A stretch of DNA of 64,000 bases from the NCBI RefSeq assembly GCF_000711295.1, contig NZ_JOMJ01000004.1, positions 310,001 through 374,000 on the forward strand, in the 5' to 3' direction. The position numbers and the translations under genes were made by a program. Below, one piece after another: positions 1 to 8,099 of this stretch (position 1 is its first letter; each line of letters opens with the position of its first letter). The DNA comes from Desulfohalovibrio reitneri. Its GTDB lineage: Bacteria; Desulfobacterota; Desulfovibrionia; Desulfovibrionales; Desulfovibrionaceae. The notes under the pieces are model-generated. The model searched no databases and was not told the origin of the DNA. It saw nothing but the letters and a program-made list of their open reading frames with translations.

Positions 1-154
1 CGCAGAGGCGGCGCGCTTCGGCCAGGGTCTGCCGCTCTCCCAGGGTGTGGCGATGGCTGGCGCGAAGCGTGCTTCCGTTCTCCGCCCGCGCCACGGGAGC
101 GTGGCAGAGCACGGCGGCCGCAAGGAAAAGGAGGGCGAAGCGGAGTGCGGGCAT
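1..154 (-). CDS. Exported protein, N-terminal part only
   Basis: The first 51 codons of a leftward gene are present and the rest lies outside the window. The product starts MPALRFALLF, continues with an Ala/Leu-rich hydrophobic stretch and has a plausible signal peptidase site after VARA, near residue 27. The mature part (HTLGERQTLAEARRLC) loosely resembles the start of exported proteins in which a Gly-Asp loop precedes an EAR helix, but that is a weak impression. It starts 41 bases after the stop of the hydrolase gene on the same strand and may share its transcript. Function is unknown; the signal peptide is the only firm observation. Confidence 0.6.
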   Translation of the reverse strand, partial: MPALRFALLFLAAAVLCHAPVARAENGSTLRASHRHTLGERQTLAEARRLC

Positions 155-195
155 GGTTTGCTGCCGGGAAGGTTTCCGGCCCCGCGGGCCTGTGC

Positions 196-1038
196 CTAGA
201 GGGATACCTTGGTTTTCTGGGTGACGCCGAAGATGGACAAGTCGGGGCGCCCACGCTCCCCGGCCATTTGGCGGCAGTAGCGCACCATGGCATCGATGCC
301 CTGGTCGTCGCGGTCCTGGTTGTGGTGGAAGAGGCCGAAGGCCTTCACTTCCGCGCGCAGGGCGATGTCCAGGGCGTCGGTGTAGAGGGCGTGTCCCCAG
401 CCCCGGGTCAGGTGATAATCCTCGGGGGTGTATTCGGCGTCGTGCACCAAGAGGTCCGCGCCCCGGGCGAACTTCACGTAGTCCTCCACCGCCAGGCCGC
501 CGCGATGGTCAACATGGGGCTCGTTGTCCGTGAGAAAGACGAATCGTTTGCCGTCCTCTTCGAAGCGGAATCCCAGCCCCATGTTGGGGTGGCTGATGGG
601 GATGGTGGCCACCTCCATGGTGTCGATGGCCAGCCGCGAGGCGCAGATGCCCTGGTATTCGATGGAAGCCTTGATTTCCTCGTAGGGCACCGGGAAGTAG
701 GGCGGCAGCATGGTCCTGGCCAGGAGCTTCTCCATGTTGCCCTGGGCCAGGGGGCAGCCGTGAATGCGGATGCGGCTGGTTTCGGAATAAATGGGCTTGA
801 AGAAGGGAAAGCCCAGTACATGGTCCCAGTGGGAGTGGGTGAAAAGGAGGGTGAGGTCGCGGCGGCCCTCGGCCAGCAGGCTGTTGCCCAGCCCGCGGAT
901 GCCCGTGCCCGCGTCCACCACGACGATGTCGTCGTTGCGGGTGCGAATTTCCAGGCAGGTGGTGTCGCCGCCGTATGTGGCGAACTCCCGCCCGGAGACT
1001 GGAATGGAACCTCGGGCGCCCCAGAATCGGATGAGCAT
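196..1038 (-). CDS. Metallo-beta-lactamase-fold hydrolase
   Basis: This 280-residue protein has the metallo-beta-lactamase fold signature. HSHWDH, near residue 70, is the HxHxDH metal-binding motif, and later residues include SHPNMG, the Asp of LTDNE and the His in GLFHHN. The start MLIRFWGARGSIPVSG is typical of the RNase Z / cAMP phosphodiesterase-like branch, in which an N-terminal strand precedes a glycine-rich GGDTTC segment. The family hydrolyses phosphodiester or related bonds with two metal ions; the substrate here is not known. There is no signal peptide, so it is cytoplasmic. It lies downstream of the tmc operon on the same strand but is separated from it by a strong terminator, so it is probably transcribed independently. 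Confidence 0.85.
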   Translation of the reverse strand: MLIRFWGARGSIPVSGREFATYGGDTTCLEIRTRNDDIVVVDAGTGIRGLGNSLLAEGRRDLTLLFTHSHWDHVLGFPFFKPIYSETSRIRIHGCPLAQGNMEKLLARTMLPPYFPVPYEEIKASIEYQGICASRLAIDTMEVATIPISHPNMGLGFRFEEDGKRFVFLTDNEPHVDHRGGLAVEDYVKFARGADLLVHDAEYTPEDYHLTRGWGHALYTDALDIALRAEVKAFGLFHHNQDRDDQGIDAMVRYCRQMAGERGRPDLSIFGVTQKTKVSL

Positions 1039-1114
1039 GCCGGATCAGCCCCTTCTGGTTGCGTCCGCTTTATGCGGACAATTCTGGGCACGTAGCCGAT
1101 CCGGCAAATGAAAA

Positions 1115-1155
1115 CAAGGCATGGGCGGCGGAAGCGCTCCGCCGCCCATGCCTTG
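1115..1155 (-). terminator. Rho-independent terminator of the tmc operon
   Basis: A perfect 18-bp stem (1115-1132 pairing with 1138-1155) closes a 5-nt loop. On the minus strand it is followed by TTTTCATTTG, a usable T-rich tail. It begins 21 bases after the tmcA stop codon and ends tmcDCBA transcription before the hydrolase gene. Confidence 0.85.
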
Positions 1156-1176
1156 GGTGGGTCGTTCAGGAACGGG

Positions 1177-1575
1177 CTATTCGCCCTTGACGTGGCACTG
1201 GCCGCAGGCCACCGGCCCCTTGCCCTGCTGCTCGTGGCAGCCGGCGCACTGGACGTGGTAGGCCTCGCGCAGCGGCACGGAGTTGGTCTCGTCTCCCCCG
1301 AGGGAGTGGCAGTCGGAACAGGCCATGCCGATGCTGTCGGCCCCTTCCACCTTCTGCCCGTCCTCGTAGTAATGGTGGCAGACGGTGCAGTCGGGGATCT
1401 CGCCCATGTGCAGGTCGTGGTCGAACTTGGAAGCGGGCATCTGGGACTCTTCGAAGGCCTCGGCCTCGTACTCCAGCATGCGCTCCTGCGCCACGGCCGC
1501 GGCCGCGAAGAGCAACGCGCAGGCCAGCACGGCCAGAACGAGGGCGCCACGGCCTTTGGGATGATGTCTGCTCAT
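1177..1575 (-). CDS. tmcA: Tetraheme cytochrome c3, TmcA
   Basis: This 132-residue periplasmic cytochrome has a signal peptide (hydrophobic residues 11-28, cleavage near AVAQ) and four CxxCH heme sites at residues 63-67, 86-90, 110-114 and 124-128. FDHDLHMG before the first site supplies distal histidines, as in class III cytochromes. TmcA (type II cytochrome c3) is the periplasmic electron entry of the Tmc complex: it takes electrons from hydrogenases through type I cytochrome c3 and passes them to the membrane. The assignment rests on the four hemes together with the adjacent tmcB, tmcC and tmcD genes. It is the last gene of the operon and starts 10 bases after the tmcB stop. Confidence 0.93.
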   Translation of the reverse strand: MSRHHPKGRGALVLAVLACALLFAAAAVAQERMLEYEAEAFEESQMPASKFDHDLHMGEIPDCTVCHHYYEDGQKVEGADSIGMACSDCHSLGGDETNSVPLREAYHVQCAGCHEQQGKGPVACGQCHVKGE

Positions 1576-1585
1576 CTCTTTCTCC

Positions 1586-2932
1586 TTAGCCTTCCTCGAT
1601 GGCCCTGGTCTTTTGCATGTGCTCGTAAATGATGTCGCCCAGGAACATGAGCTTCATGTCCAGCTTGTAGTGGTGGATGATGTCTTCAAGCCCGCCGTGG
1701 CAGTTGTGGCAGGGGGCGATGACGATCTTGGCTCCGGTCGCCCGCAGCTGTTCGGCCTTGACCGAGTTGCCCTCGATGCGGGTCTTCTTGAACGGAGGCC
1801 CGCAGTTGATGACGCCGCCGCCCGCGCAGCAGCAGATGTTGTGCTCGCGGTTGGGGGTCATTTCCACGAAGTTGGGGCAGAAGGCCTTGGCCACTTCGCG
1901 GCCCTTTTCCTCCAGCCCGCGCCCGCGGACGATGTTGCAGGGGTCGTGGAAGGTGACCAGATCTTCGATCTGGCTGCCGACCTTGATGCGGCCGGAGGTG
2001 AGCATCTCCCAGTAAAACTGCACGCCGTGGACCATTTCGATGGGGGTGTCCCGCCAGGCCAGCCAGCGGTTGCCCACGTCGTACACCGAGCGGAAGGCGT
2101 GGCCGCACTCGCCCATGACGATGCGCTTGACGCGCAGCCGGTGGGCGGTCTCGTAGTGCATGCGCTTCAGCCGGCCCATGGTTTCGTTGTCGCCGGTGAA
2201 CATGGCCATGTCCGAGTTGTCCCAGCCGGGTGTGGCGGGCATGGTCCAGTCCACGCGGGCCTCGTGCATGATGGCCGCGGCCTGGTAGATCAGGTGCGTG
2301 CGGAACTTGGGCTCGGGCGCGATGACCGAGTACATCATCTCCGCGCCTTCCTTCTCGACGGGAATGCGCATCTCGGGGAACTCGTCCCTGGCTTCCTCTT
2401 CCTGCCAGAAGAGGGAGTCGATCCACTCGTCGTCCTTGACCCACATCTGGTTGCCGGTGGCGGAGTGGGAGTGGCAGGTGTCCTGGATGTACTGCGGGGT
2501 CAGGCCCAGCTTATGGCCCAAGCGGCGGACGATGGTCATCATGTAGGCCACGTCGATGCCGATGGGGCAGTAGTGCATGCAGCGGCGGCAGAGGTTGCAC
2601 TCCGTGTGGGCGATCTGCACCGCGTTGCGCATGAACTCGGGGGAGACCTTGCCCTTGCGCTTGACGATCTCCCATATGGTCTGGCTCATCTTGCCCACGG
2701 GCGAGTAGGAGGGGTCGCCGTCGTGGGAGAGGCAGTAGTGGCAGGCGTCGGCGCAGAGGCCGCAGTGGACGCAGGTGTCCATGTAGGCCTCGAAGCGCGC
2801 CGAGGTCTCGTTGTCCAGAACCTGCTTGACCACCTGCTGGATTTTCTTTTCGTCGAGCTTGGCGGCGCCGCCGTCGAGCCCGATGTCCTCGATCTTGCGG
2901 AAGTCCTTGGTCAGGGTGGGTACCTTGTGCAT
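1586..2932 (-). CDS. tmcB: Tmc complex cytoplasmic Fe-S protein, TmcB
   Basis: This 448-residue protein is related to heterodisulfide reductase HdrD. Two ferredoxin-type [4Fe-4S] motifs lie near the N-terminus (CVHCGLCADAC at 54-64, and Cys 112, 115, 118 and 122 followed by Pro). Two CCG-type cysteine clusters follow (HDPCN near 330, CCCAGGG at 367-373, CHNC at 408-411). In the Tmc complex this subunit sits on the cytoplasmic side of the membrane and receives electrons from TmcC; its final acceptor in sulfate reduction is not settled. There is no signal peptide. It is followed closely by tmcA and preceded by tmcC with a 13-base gap, as expected for one transcript. Confidence 0.93.
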   Translation of the reverse strand: MHKVPTLTKDFRKIEDIGLDGGAAKLDEKKIQQVVKQVLDNETSARFEAYMDTCVHCGLCADACHYCLSHDGDPSYSPVGKMSQTIWEIVKRKGKVSPEFMRNAVQIAHTECNLCRRCMHYCPIGIDVAYMMTIVRRLGHKLGLTPQYIQDTCHSHSATGNQMWVKDDEWIDSLFWQEEEARDEFPEMRIPVEKEGAEMMYSVIAPEPKFRTHLIYQAAAIMHEARVDWTMPATPGWDNSDMAMFTGDNETMGRLKRMHYETAHRLRVKRIVMGECGHAFRSVYDVGNRWLAWRDTPIEMVHGVQFYWEMLTSGRIKVGSQIEDLVTFHDPCNIVRGRGLEEKGREVAKAFCPNFVEMTPNREHNICCCAGGGVINCGPPFKKTRIEGNSVKAEQLRATGAKIVIAPCHNCHGGLEDIIHHYKLDMKLMFLGDIIYEHMQKTRAIEEG

Positions 2933-2945
2933 TGTGGCGCTCCGC

Positions 2946-3605
2946 TTAGTAGTCGCGCGTCTTGCGCACCGCGCCGAATTCAGAGCCGATGTAGCCCCGG
3001 GTGAGGGGGTACAGCAGCATGTGCTTGACGCGGGTGAAGGGGATCATGATCAGGAAGGCCTCGCCGAACAGCACGTGCAGATTCAGCCAGGCCATGTACG
3101 GGCCCCACTGCTGCCCGGCCAGGAAGCCGAACAGGAAGGTGCCGGTGACGATGGCCAGGATGAGCCAGTCCTCGCCGCGGGTGACGAAGGCCACCTGCTT
3201 GTCGAAGATGCGGCGGTAGGCGAAGTAGCCGCAGCCGGCCAGGGTGAGGACGGCCAGCACGTCGGCCAGGCCCTCGGGCAGCGTGATCCAGGTCACGCCC
3301 ATGTACTGCTCCCACAGGACCACGTGGGCCAGCAGGAAGATGGGAATGAGGATCACGCCCAGGTGGAATACGGTGGTGAACACCGTCAGCACCGGCTTGG
3401 TGCGCCAGCGCATGGTGTTGAAGGGAATGGTCCAGTGAACGAGGGACCGCAGGGCGTATTTCCAGCTCCAGTACTTGAATACGAAGGGGTCGGAGGAGCG
3501 GGCCTTGCTGATCCACATGGCCACCTTGGCCACGCTGCCGCACACGAAGACCAGCAGGGCGATCCACAACAGCGGGCCGGTGAGGAAGTCGTAAATGGCG
3601 TTCAT
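2946..3605 (-). CDS. tmcC: Tmc complex membrane cytochrome b, TmcC
   Basis: This 219-residue integral membrane protein belongs to the NarI/HdrE-like cytochrome b group. Hydrophobic segments near residues 8-30, 75-100, 110-130 and 140-160 are joined by short loops, and conserved-looking His residues in or near the helices (FHLGVIL, LLAHVVLW, LNLHVLFG) are candidate heme b ligands. It should carry electrons across the membrane from TmcA to TmcB. It starts MNAIYDFLTGPLLWIAL, with GGAGAC upstream as ribosome site. It sits between tmcD and tmcB with gaps of only 10-13 bases. Confidence 0.9.
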   Translation of the reverse strand: MNAIYDFLTGPLLWIALLVFVCGSVAKVAMWISKARSSDPFVFKYWSWKYALRSLVHWTIPFNTMRWRTKPVLTVFTTVFHLGVILIPIFLLAHVVLWEQYMGVTWITLPEGLADVLAVLTLAGCGYFAYRRIFDKQVAFVTRGEDWLILAIVTGTFLFGFLAGQQWGPYMAWLNLHVLFGEAFLIMIPFTRVKHMLLYPLTRGYIGSEFGAVRKTRDY

Positions 3606-3615
3606 GGTTGTCTCC

Positions 3616-4878
3616 TTACCCCTGCAGGTCCGAAATCCGGTCGATGCGGCGGATGTACTTGCCGTCCCGGACGCCGCAGGTCATGAGGCGGTCGGAATCG
3701 GGCGAGAACATGGGCTGGAAGGCGGACTCGTAGGTCTGCCCCAGGGGCTTGCCGTCCAGCACGACGGTGTAGCTGCCGCCGCGTTCCACCTTGGCCGCCC
3801 AGTGGGAGCCGTCGGGACTGAAGACGGCGGGCCAGGCCATGTCGTAGTCGCCGGGCACCATCTGGCCGTCCACCACGTAGTTCCATTTCTCCTGGTCCCG
3901 GCCCAGGGCGGCCAAGCGGGCGCCGTCCGGGGAAAAGACCAGGTCGCCGAGGATGCCGCCCATGCGGATGGGCCAGGCCTTACCGTCCACGGCCACGGTC
4001 CACTCGCCGATGCCAAGGGCCACCACGGCGGCCAGCTTGGAGCCGTCGGGCGAGAAGGCGGCTTGCCAGCACTGGGCGTACTTGGAGTGCCAGTAGGGTT
4101 TGCCGTCGCGGTAGATGGACCACTTGCCGCCCACGCGTGCGGGCGCGGCCACCCAGTTCTCGGTGGGGTGGAACAGCGGCTCCCAGGCGCTCTGGCAGTT
4201 CAGGCCCCAGGCCTTGCCGTCCACGGCGATGTCGTAGTCGTAGAGGCTCTTACGCACGGTGGCGGCCAGGGAAGAGCCGTCCTGGGAGAAGGTGGGGGTC
4301 CAGACGTTGACGAATACCTCGTCCCAGGCCACCCCGTCCACGGCGGCGGAGAAGAGGCCCTCCTGGAAGGCGGCGATGTCCGCCTGTCCCATGGACTTGA
4401 CCTGCACCGCGGCGGCGGTGCGCTTGCCGTCGGGGCTGACGGCGAAGTTGTTGGCGTTTTCATAGAGGGTTTCCCAGGGCTCGCCGTCCACCACCATGCC
4501 GTAGCGCATGGAGTCCTGGATGGAGGCGTAGATGGGGCCCGCCGGGGAACCGGTGTTGTTCCAGCAGAAGTCGAAGCTGTTTTCCCACGGCTCGCCGTCC
4601 ACGGCCACGGTCCAGACCATGTCGGCCTGCACCAGCGCGGTCAACCTGCCGTCGGGAGTGAAGCGGGGATTCCATGCCTTCTCGAAGGCGTTTTCCCAGG
4701 GTTCGCCGTTGACGCAGAGCGTGAACTCCTCGTCCTCGGTGCGGATGACGGCGGCAACGCGCTCGCCGTCGGGAGAGGCCTGGGGTTCCTCAACCCAGCC
4801 GAAGCGATCCGTCCATTGCCCGAGATCGGAAATCTCCTTCTCTCCGGGCTCCCAGTTGATTCCAGCCTGTTTGGCCAT
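3616..4878 (-). CDS. tmcD: Tmc complex Trp-rich repeat protein, TmcD
   Basis: This 420-residue protein is built from about eight degenerate repeats of roughly 45 residues, each with a FSPDG(S/A)xLAA strand followed by W-x-VxVDGxxW. The result is a Trp-rich, beta-propeller-like protein. TmcD is the fourth Tmc subunit, lacks cofactor motifs and has no established role. The start at MAKQAGINWEPGEKE is chosen over a longer reading frame because GAGGTG lies correctly upstream and the repeats begin soon afterwards. It is the first gene of the operon and has a leader with a perfect hairpin and a sigma-70-like promoter about 130 bases upstream. No signal peptide is visible. Confidence 0.88.
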   Translation of the reverse strand: MAKQAGINWEPGEKEISDLGQWTDRFGWVEEPQASPDGERVAAVIRTEDEEFTLCVNGEPWENAFEKAWNPRFTPDGRLTALVQADMVWTVAVDGEPWENSFDFCWNNTGSPAGPIYASIQDSMRYGMVVDGEPWETLYENANNFAVSPDGKRTAAAVQVKSMGQADIAAFQEGLFSAAVDGVAWDEVFVNVWTPTFSQDGSSLAATVRKSLYDYDIAVDGKAWGLNCQSAWEPLFHPTENWVAAPARVGGKWSIYRDGKPYWHSKYAQCWQAAFSPDGSKLAAVVALGIGEWTVAVDGKAWPIRMGGILGDLVFSPDGARLAALGRDQEKWNYVVDGQMVPGDYDMAWPAVFSPDGSHWAAKVERGGSYTVVLDGKPLGQTYESAFQPMFSPDSDRLMTCGVRDGKYIRRIDRISDLQG

Positions 4879-4954
4879 CGCAGCACCTCGTTTCGTATAA
4901 TTCCGACCACGGCACTCCAAAATGCCGCAGTCGACGCGGCGGAGGACATTGCCC

Positions 4955-4990
4955 GAGCCTCCCGCCGGGGTCAAGTCCGGCGGGAGGCTC
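4955..4990 (-). promoter_or_regulatory. Perfect 14-bp hairpin in the tmc leader
   Basis: Bases 4955-4968 pair without mismatch with 4977-4990 around an 8-nt loop. On the minus strand the hairpin begins within about 10 nt of the predicted tmc transcript start and ends 76 nt before tmcD. It contains a GGGAGG stretch but is not followed by T residues on that strand. It could stabilise the 5' end of the tmc mRNA or bind a regulator as DNA. A plus-strand terminator role is unlikely, because no rightward gene precedes it. Confidence 0.6.
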
Positions 4991-5002
4991 ATTTTGTGAG
5001 CC

Positions 5003-5030
5003 ACTGTACCGTAACAACGCCGGAATGCAA
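5003..5030 (-). promoter_or_regulatory. Candidate sigma-70 promoter of tmcDCBA
   Basis: Read on the minus strand, TTGCAT (5030-5025) and TACAGT (5008-5003) are 16 bases apart, good matches to the -35 and -10 boxes. Predicted initiation is near 4996, just before the leader hairpin. Confidence 0.5.
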
Positions 5031-5092
5031 GGGGGGAGGCATATTGTGGACCCGTTGACTCCATTTTGGCACGCAATCGTCATCCAGGGCTC

Positions 5093-5122
5093 TTGCCAAT
5101 CCCCCCGGAATACACTTATTAT
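5093..5122 (+). promoter_or_regulatory. Candidate promoter of the acyltransferase gene
   Basis: TTGCCA (5093-5098) and TATTAT (5117-5122) are 18 bases apart, in the only AT-rich patch of the region and about 100 bases before the start codon. An overlapping TATAAA at 5122-5127 is an alternative -10 box. Confidence 0.45.
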
Positions 5123-5222
5123 ATAAATTGATTGGCCGCGCTGGGCGAACGCCGCCATACCAGAGCAACTGCGCCCGGAGCGAGCTCCGGGCCAAGCCGC
5201 CCCAAAGGTCGGCCGCACGAAC

Positions 5223-7058
5223 ATGCCGCAGGCGCAAAGCGACGAACTCATCCGCATCCCGGTCCCGGGCAAGGGACCGCTCCGCCGCAAGCTCTTCTCC
5301 ATGCTCTGTCCATCGCTGGGCAGGCTCATCGGGCTGTCCCATATCAACCGCATCTACGCCAACGCCCATTGCGGGGACTCTGACGAGTTTCTAAGCGGCA
5401 CCCTGCGCGAACTGGGCGTGAAGGTGCAGGTGCGCCAGGAGGACCTGGAGCGCATCCCCAAAGTGGGGCCCTGCGTGGTGGTGGCCAACCACCCCTTCGG
5501 CGCGGTGGAGGGCATCATCCTGGCGGACATCCTGCGTTCCATCCGCCCGGACGCCAAGCTCATGGCCAACTATCTCCTGGCCCAGATACCGGAGATGCGG
5601 GACATTATCATCCAGGTGGACCCCTTCGGCAGCCAGCAGGCCACCTCCCGCAACATTGCGCCCCTCAAGGAATCCCTGCGCTGGCTTCGCCAGGGCGGTC
5701 TGCTGGGCGTCTTTCCCGCGGGCGAGGTCTCGGCCTTCAACCTCCGCCAGCGCGCGGTGGCGGACAAGGAGTGGAGCCCCACGGTGGGCGGCATCATCCG
5801 CAAGACCGGCGCACCGGTGGTGCCCGTCTACTTCAAGGGCTCCAACCGCGCCCTGTTCCATCTTCTCGGCCTCATCCACCCCCGGTTGCGTACCGTCATG
5901 CTGCCGCGGGAGGTGCTTAAGCGCCGCAATACCACCATTGAGATGCGCATCGGCCAGCCCATCCCCAAGTCCAAGATGCAGGGCTTCGAGTCCGACGAGA
6001 AACTCATGGAGTGGCTGAAGCTACGCACCTACGTCCTGGGCAGCCGCGAGAACGGCGAAGAGGTCAAGGAAGAGGAAAAGACGCCCCAAGCCATGGCCGA
6101 GGTTGCCGCACCCCAGGAGCCGGACGCCTTGGCCGGGGAAATCGATTCCCTGCCGGACGAGCAGAAGCTCATCGAGTCCGACCCGCACCTGGTGTTTGTC
6201 TGCAAGAAGGAGCAGGCCCCGGTGGTCCTCAAGGAGATCGGCCGCCTGCGCGAGATCACCTTCCGCGCCGTGGGCGAGGGCACCGGCCGCGACAGCGACC
6301 TGGACGAGTTCGACGAGTATTACCACCACCTGGTCCTCTACAACCGCGAGGACCGGGAGATCATGGGCGCCTACCGGCTGGGGCCGGTGAAGGACATCCT
6401 GCGCGAGCACGGCCGCGACGGCCTGTACTCCAATACTCTCTTTACCCTGAAGAAGAAGTTTCTGGACCGAATCGGCGAGCACGGCCTGGAGATGGGCCGC
6501 AGCTTCGTGCAGCAAAAGTACCAAAAGGGCTACGCTCCGCTTCTGCTGCTGTGGAAGGGCATCGCCGCCTACGTGGTGGCCCACCCGGACCGCTGCATCC
6601 TCTTCGGCCCGGTGTCCATCACCAACGACTACCACTCCTTCTCGCGTGAGTTGATGGTCCGCTTCCTGTCCCAGCGGGAGCGCGCCGAGGAGCTGACCAA
6701 GACGGTCAAGCCCAAGAGCCCGCCCAAACTGCCCCACTTGGCCGGGCTGGTTGTCAAGACCGCCCGCACGGTCTGCCGGGACATCGACGACCTGGCCTCC
6801 CTCATTTCCGAGGTGGAGACCGACCAGAAGGGCGTGCCGGTGCTCTTGCGGCAGTATCTCAAGCTGGGAGGCAAGCTGTTGGCCTTCAACGTGGACCAGG
6901 ACTTTTTCGACGCCCTGGACGGCCTCATCATGGTGGACCTGCGCAAGACCGACCGCAAGATCCTCTCCCGCTACATGGGCAAGGAAGCGGTCGGAGAGTT
7001 CCTGGACCACCACGGCAGCGGCCAGCAGAACGAGGACGGCACCAACCAGGCCGCCTAG
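5223..7058 (+). CDS. Two-domain acyltransferase (lysolipid acyltransferase + GNAT), OlsF-like
   Basis: This 611-residue protein joins two domains. Residues about 60-275 form a PlsC/hemolysin-type O-acyltransferase: NHPFGAVEG with His 90 is the NHxxxxD/E motif, and FPAGEVS is the equivalent of the FPEGT motif. A charged linker (about 275-315, EEVKEEEKTPQ) leads to residues 320-475, a GNAT-like N-acyltransferase domain of the kind found in OlsB and acyl-homoserine lactone synthases (ITFRAVGEG, LEMGRSFVQQKYQ). This arrangement matches OlsF, in which the C-terminal half makes lyso-ornithine lipid and the N-terminal half adds the second acyl chain. The product is therefore probably ornithine lipid or a related amino-acid lipid; the amino acid used cannot be read from the sequence. 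It acts at the inner membrane face. Confidence 0.8.
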   Translation: MPQAQSDELIRIPVPGKGPLRRKLFSMLCPSLGRLIGLSHINRIYANAHCGDSDEFLSGTLRELGVKVQVRQEDLERIPKVGPCVVVANHPFGAVEGIILADILRSIRPDAKLMANYLLAQIPEMRDIIIQVDPFGSQQATSRNIAPLKESLRWLRQGGLLGVFPAGEVSAFNLRQRAVADKEWSPTVGGIIRKTGAPVVPVYFKGSNRALFHLLGLIHPRLRTVMLPREVLKRRNTTIEMRIGQPIPKSKMQGFESDEKLMEWLKLRTYVLGSRENGEEVKEEEKTPQAMAEVAAPQEPDALAGEIDSLPDEQKLIESDPHLVFVCKKEQAPVVLKEIGRLREITFRAVGEGTGRDSDLDEFDEYYHHLVLYNREDREIMGAYRLGPVKDILREHGRDGLYSNTLFTLKKKFLDRIGEHGLEMGRSFVQQKYQKGYAPLLLLWKGIAAYVVAHPDRCILFGPVSITNDYHSFSRELMVRFLSQRERAEELTKTVKPKSPPKLPHLAGLVVKTARTVCRDIDDLASLISEVETDQKGVPVLLRQYLKLGGKLLAFNVDQDFFDALDGLIMVDLRKTDRKILSRYMGKEAVGEFLDHHGSGQQNEDGTNQAA

Positions 7059-7120
7059 GAATCACGGGAGGTTGCTCCCGGCTCCCTCTCTTCTCCTTAT
7101 TGTGGCGACAGCCCTCCGGC

Positions 7121-8047
7121 TCAGGCGCTCGCGGCCGAGACCGGCCGCGGCCCCTTGAACTGTGCCAGCCCGGCCTTGAGGTAGGGCATGGTCCAGTCCT
7201 CGCCCCGGCGGCGCATTTCCACGGGCAGGGACGTCCACGGCAGGCGCGGCTCGGCGTGGTGCACGTGGTGGCAGTAGAAATTGAGCAGGCAGGCGTTCAC
7301 CGGCCGGGGCAGGGCCACGTTGTAGGCCTGTCCGGTGTCACCGGTGGGGGCGGCGTAGTGGGGCAGGTTGTTGGCGAAGGAGATGAGGAAGGCCCGTGCG
7401 GCCAATGCCAGCGCCAGCGCCCACCAGTATCCCCCGTACAGCGGCAGCGAGACGACCAGCAGGGCGAACACCACAGCGCCCTCTCGCCGGGTGGAACGCA
7501 CCGTGTCCGGTTTGGAGAAGGTCTTGGCGGCCAGCTTGGCGATTTCCCGCGAGCCCTCGTCCCCGCCGCCCATGGCCTTGGAGACGAATCGCCTGATTCG
7601 TTCGGGAGGTAGCAGAAAGACCAGGAAGCTGGCCACCTCCATGAGGTAGAAGCCGCCGACGAGCTGGGCGTAGTAGCCCACCCAGGCGCGGATAGTGGAT
7701 GTGGCTGCCGGGTCGTAAAGATCGGGCCGGTCCACCAGCGCGCCGTTGAAGCGGTGGTGCTGCAGGTGCCCGAAGCGGACCACGGAGAAGGGCACCAGCA
7801 GTCCCACGCAGAGCAGCCTGCCCAGCCGCTCGTTCCATTTCTTGTCCGGATGGAGGTTGAAGTGGAAGGATTCGTGGGCGGTGAACCACATGGTGTTGGT
7901 CAGGGCCGCGCAGGGTATAAGGGCCAGCAGCCACCAGGGGCTCAGCGGCAGGAGCAGAACGGGCAGCAGGATGAACTGGAAGAGGTTGACCAGGAGCAGC
8001 AGCCCGGCCAGAACCATGTTCAGGAAGTACGGATGACGGTGTTCCAT
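7121..8047 (-). CDS. Membrane fatty-acid desaturase
   Basis: This 308-residue membrane enzyme has the three histidine boxes of the desaturase/hydroxylase superfamily: HESFH near residue 64, HLQHH near 101, and HHVHH near 262. They coordinate a di-iron centre. Hydrophobic pairs flank the boxes (residues 10-55, about 130-155 and 185-220). Members introduce a double bond or hydroxyl group into acyl chains using O2 and reduced ferredoxin or cytochrome. Such an O2-dependent enzyme is notable in a presumed anaerobe and suggests activity under microaerobic conditions or on lipid-bound chains. It converges on the lipid acyltransferase gene, so both may shape membrane lipids, but that link is inference. 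Confidence 0.85.
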   Translation of the reverse strand: MEHRHPYFLNMVLAGLLLLVNLFQFILLPVLLLPLSPWWLLALIPCAALTNTMWFTAHESFHFNLHPDKKWNERLGRLLCVGLLVPFSVVRFGHLQHHRFNGALVDRPDLYDPAATSTIRAWVGYYAQLVGGFYLMEVASFLVFLLPPERIRRFVSKAMGGGDEGSREIAKLAAKTFSKPDTVRSTRREGAVVFALLVVSLPLYGGYWWALALALAARAFLISFANNLPHYAAPTGDTGQAYNVALPRPVNACLLNFYCHHVHHAEPRLPWTSLPVEMRRRGEDWTMPYLKAGLAQFKGPRPVSAASA

Positions 8048-8099
8048 ACATTCATTATGTGCCCAAGCCGGACAGGCCAGTCAAGGCGGGGAGGCCCGT

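Larger units (their letters stand above)
4879..5222. other. Divergent regulatory region between tmcD and the acyltransferase gene
   Basis: This 344-base stretch between divergent genes has no credible coding sequence. It holds a minus-strand promoter (5003-5030) with a perfect hairpin in the resulting leader (4955-4990), and a plus-strand promoter in its only AT-rich patch (5093-5127). Confidence 0.7.

Noticed and set aside
1613-3004. 463-codon plus-strand frame opposite tmcB
   Set aside because: Repetitive His/Val/Gly composition; antisense to a gene with complete Fe-S motifs.
3595-5058. 487-codon plus-strand frame opposite tmcD
   Set aside because: Mirror of the Trp-rich repeat protein; its apparent repeats only reflect those of tmcD.
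5060-5085. Sigma-54 promoter (TGGCAC element) before the acyltransferase gene
   Set aside because: The TGGCAC half is present but no TTGC element follows at the required spacing.
7066-7090. Terminator between the acyltransferase and desaturase genes
   Set aside because: Only a 5-bp stem (GGGAG/CTCCC) without a T tract is visible.
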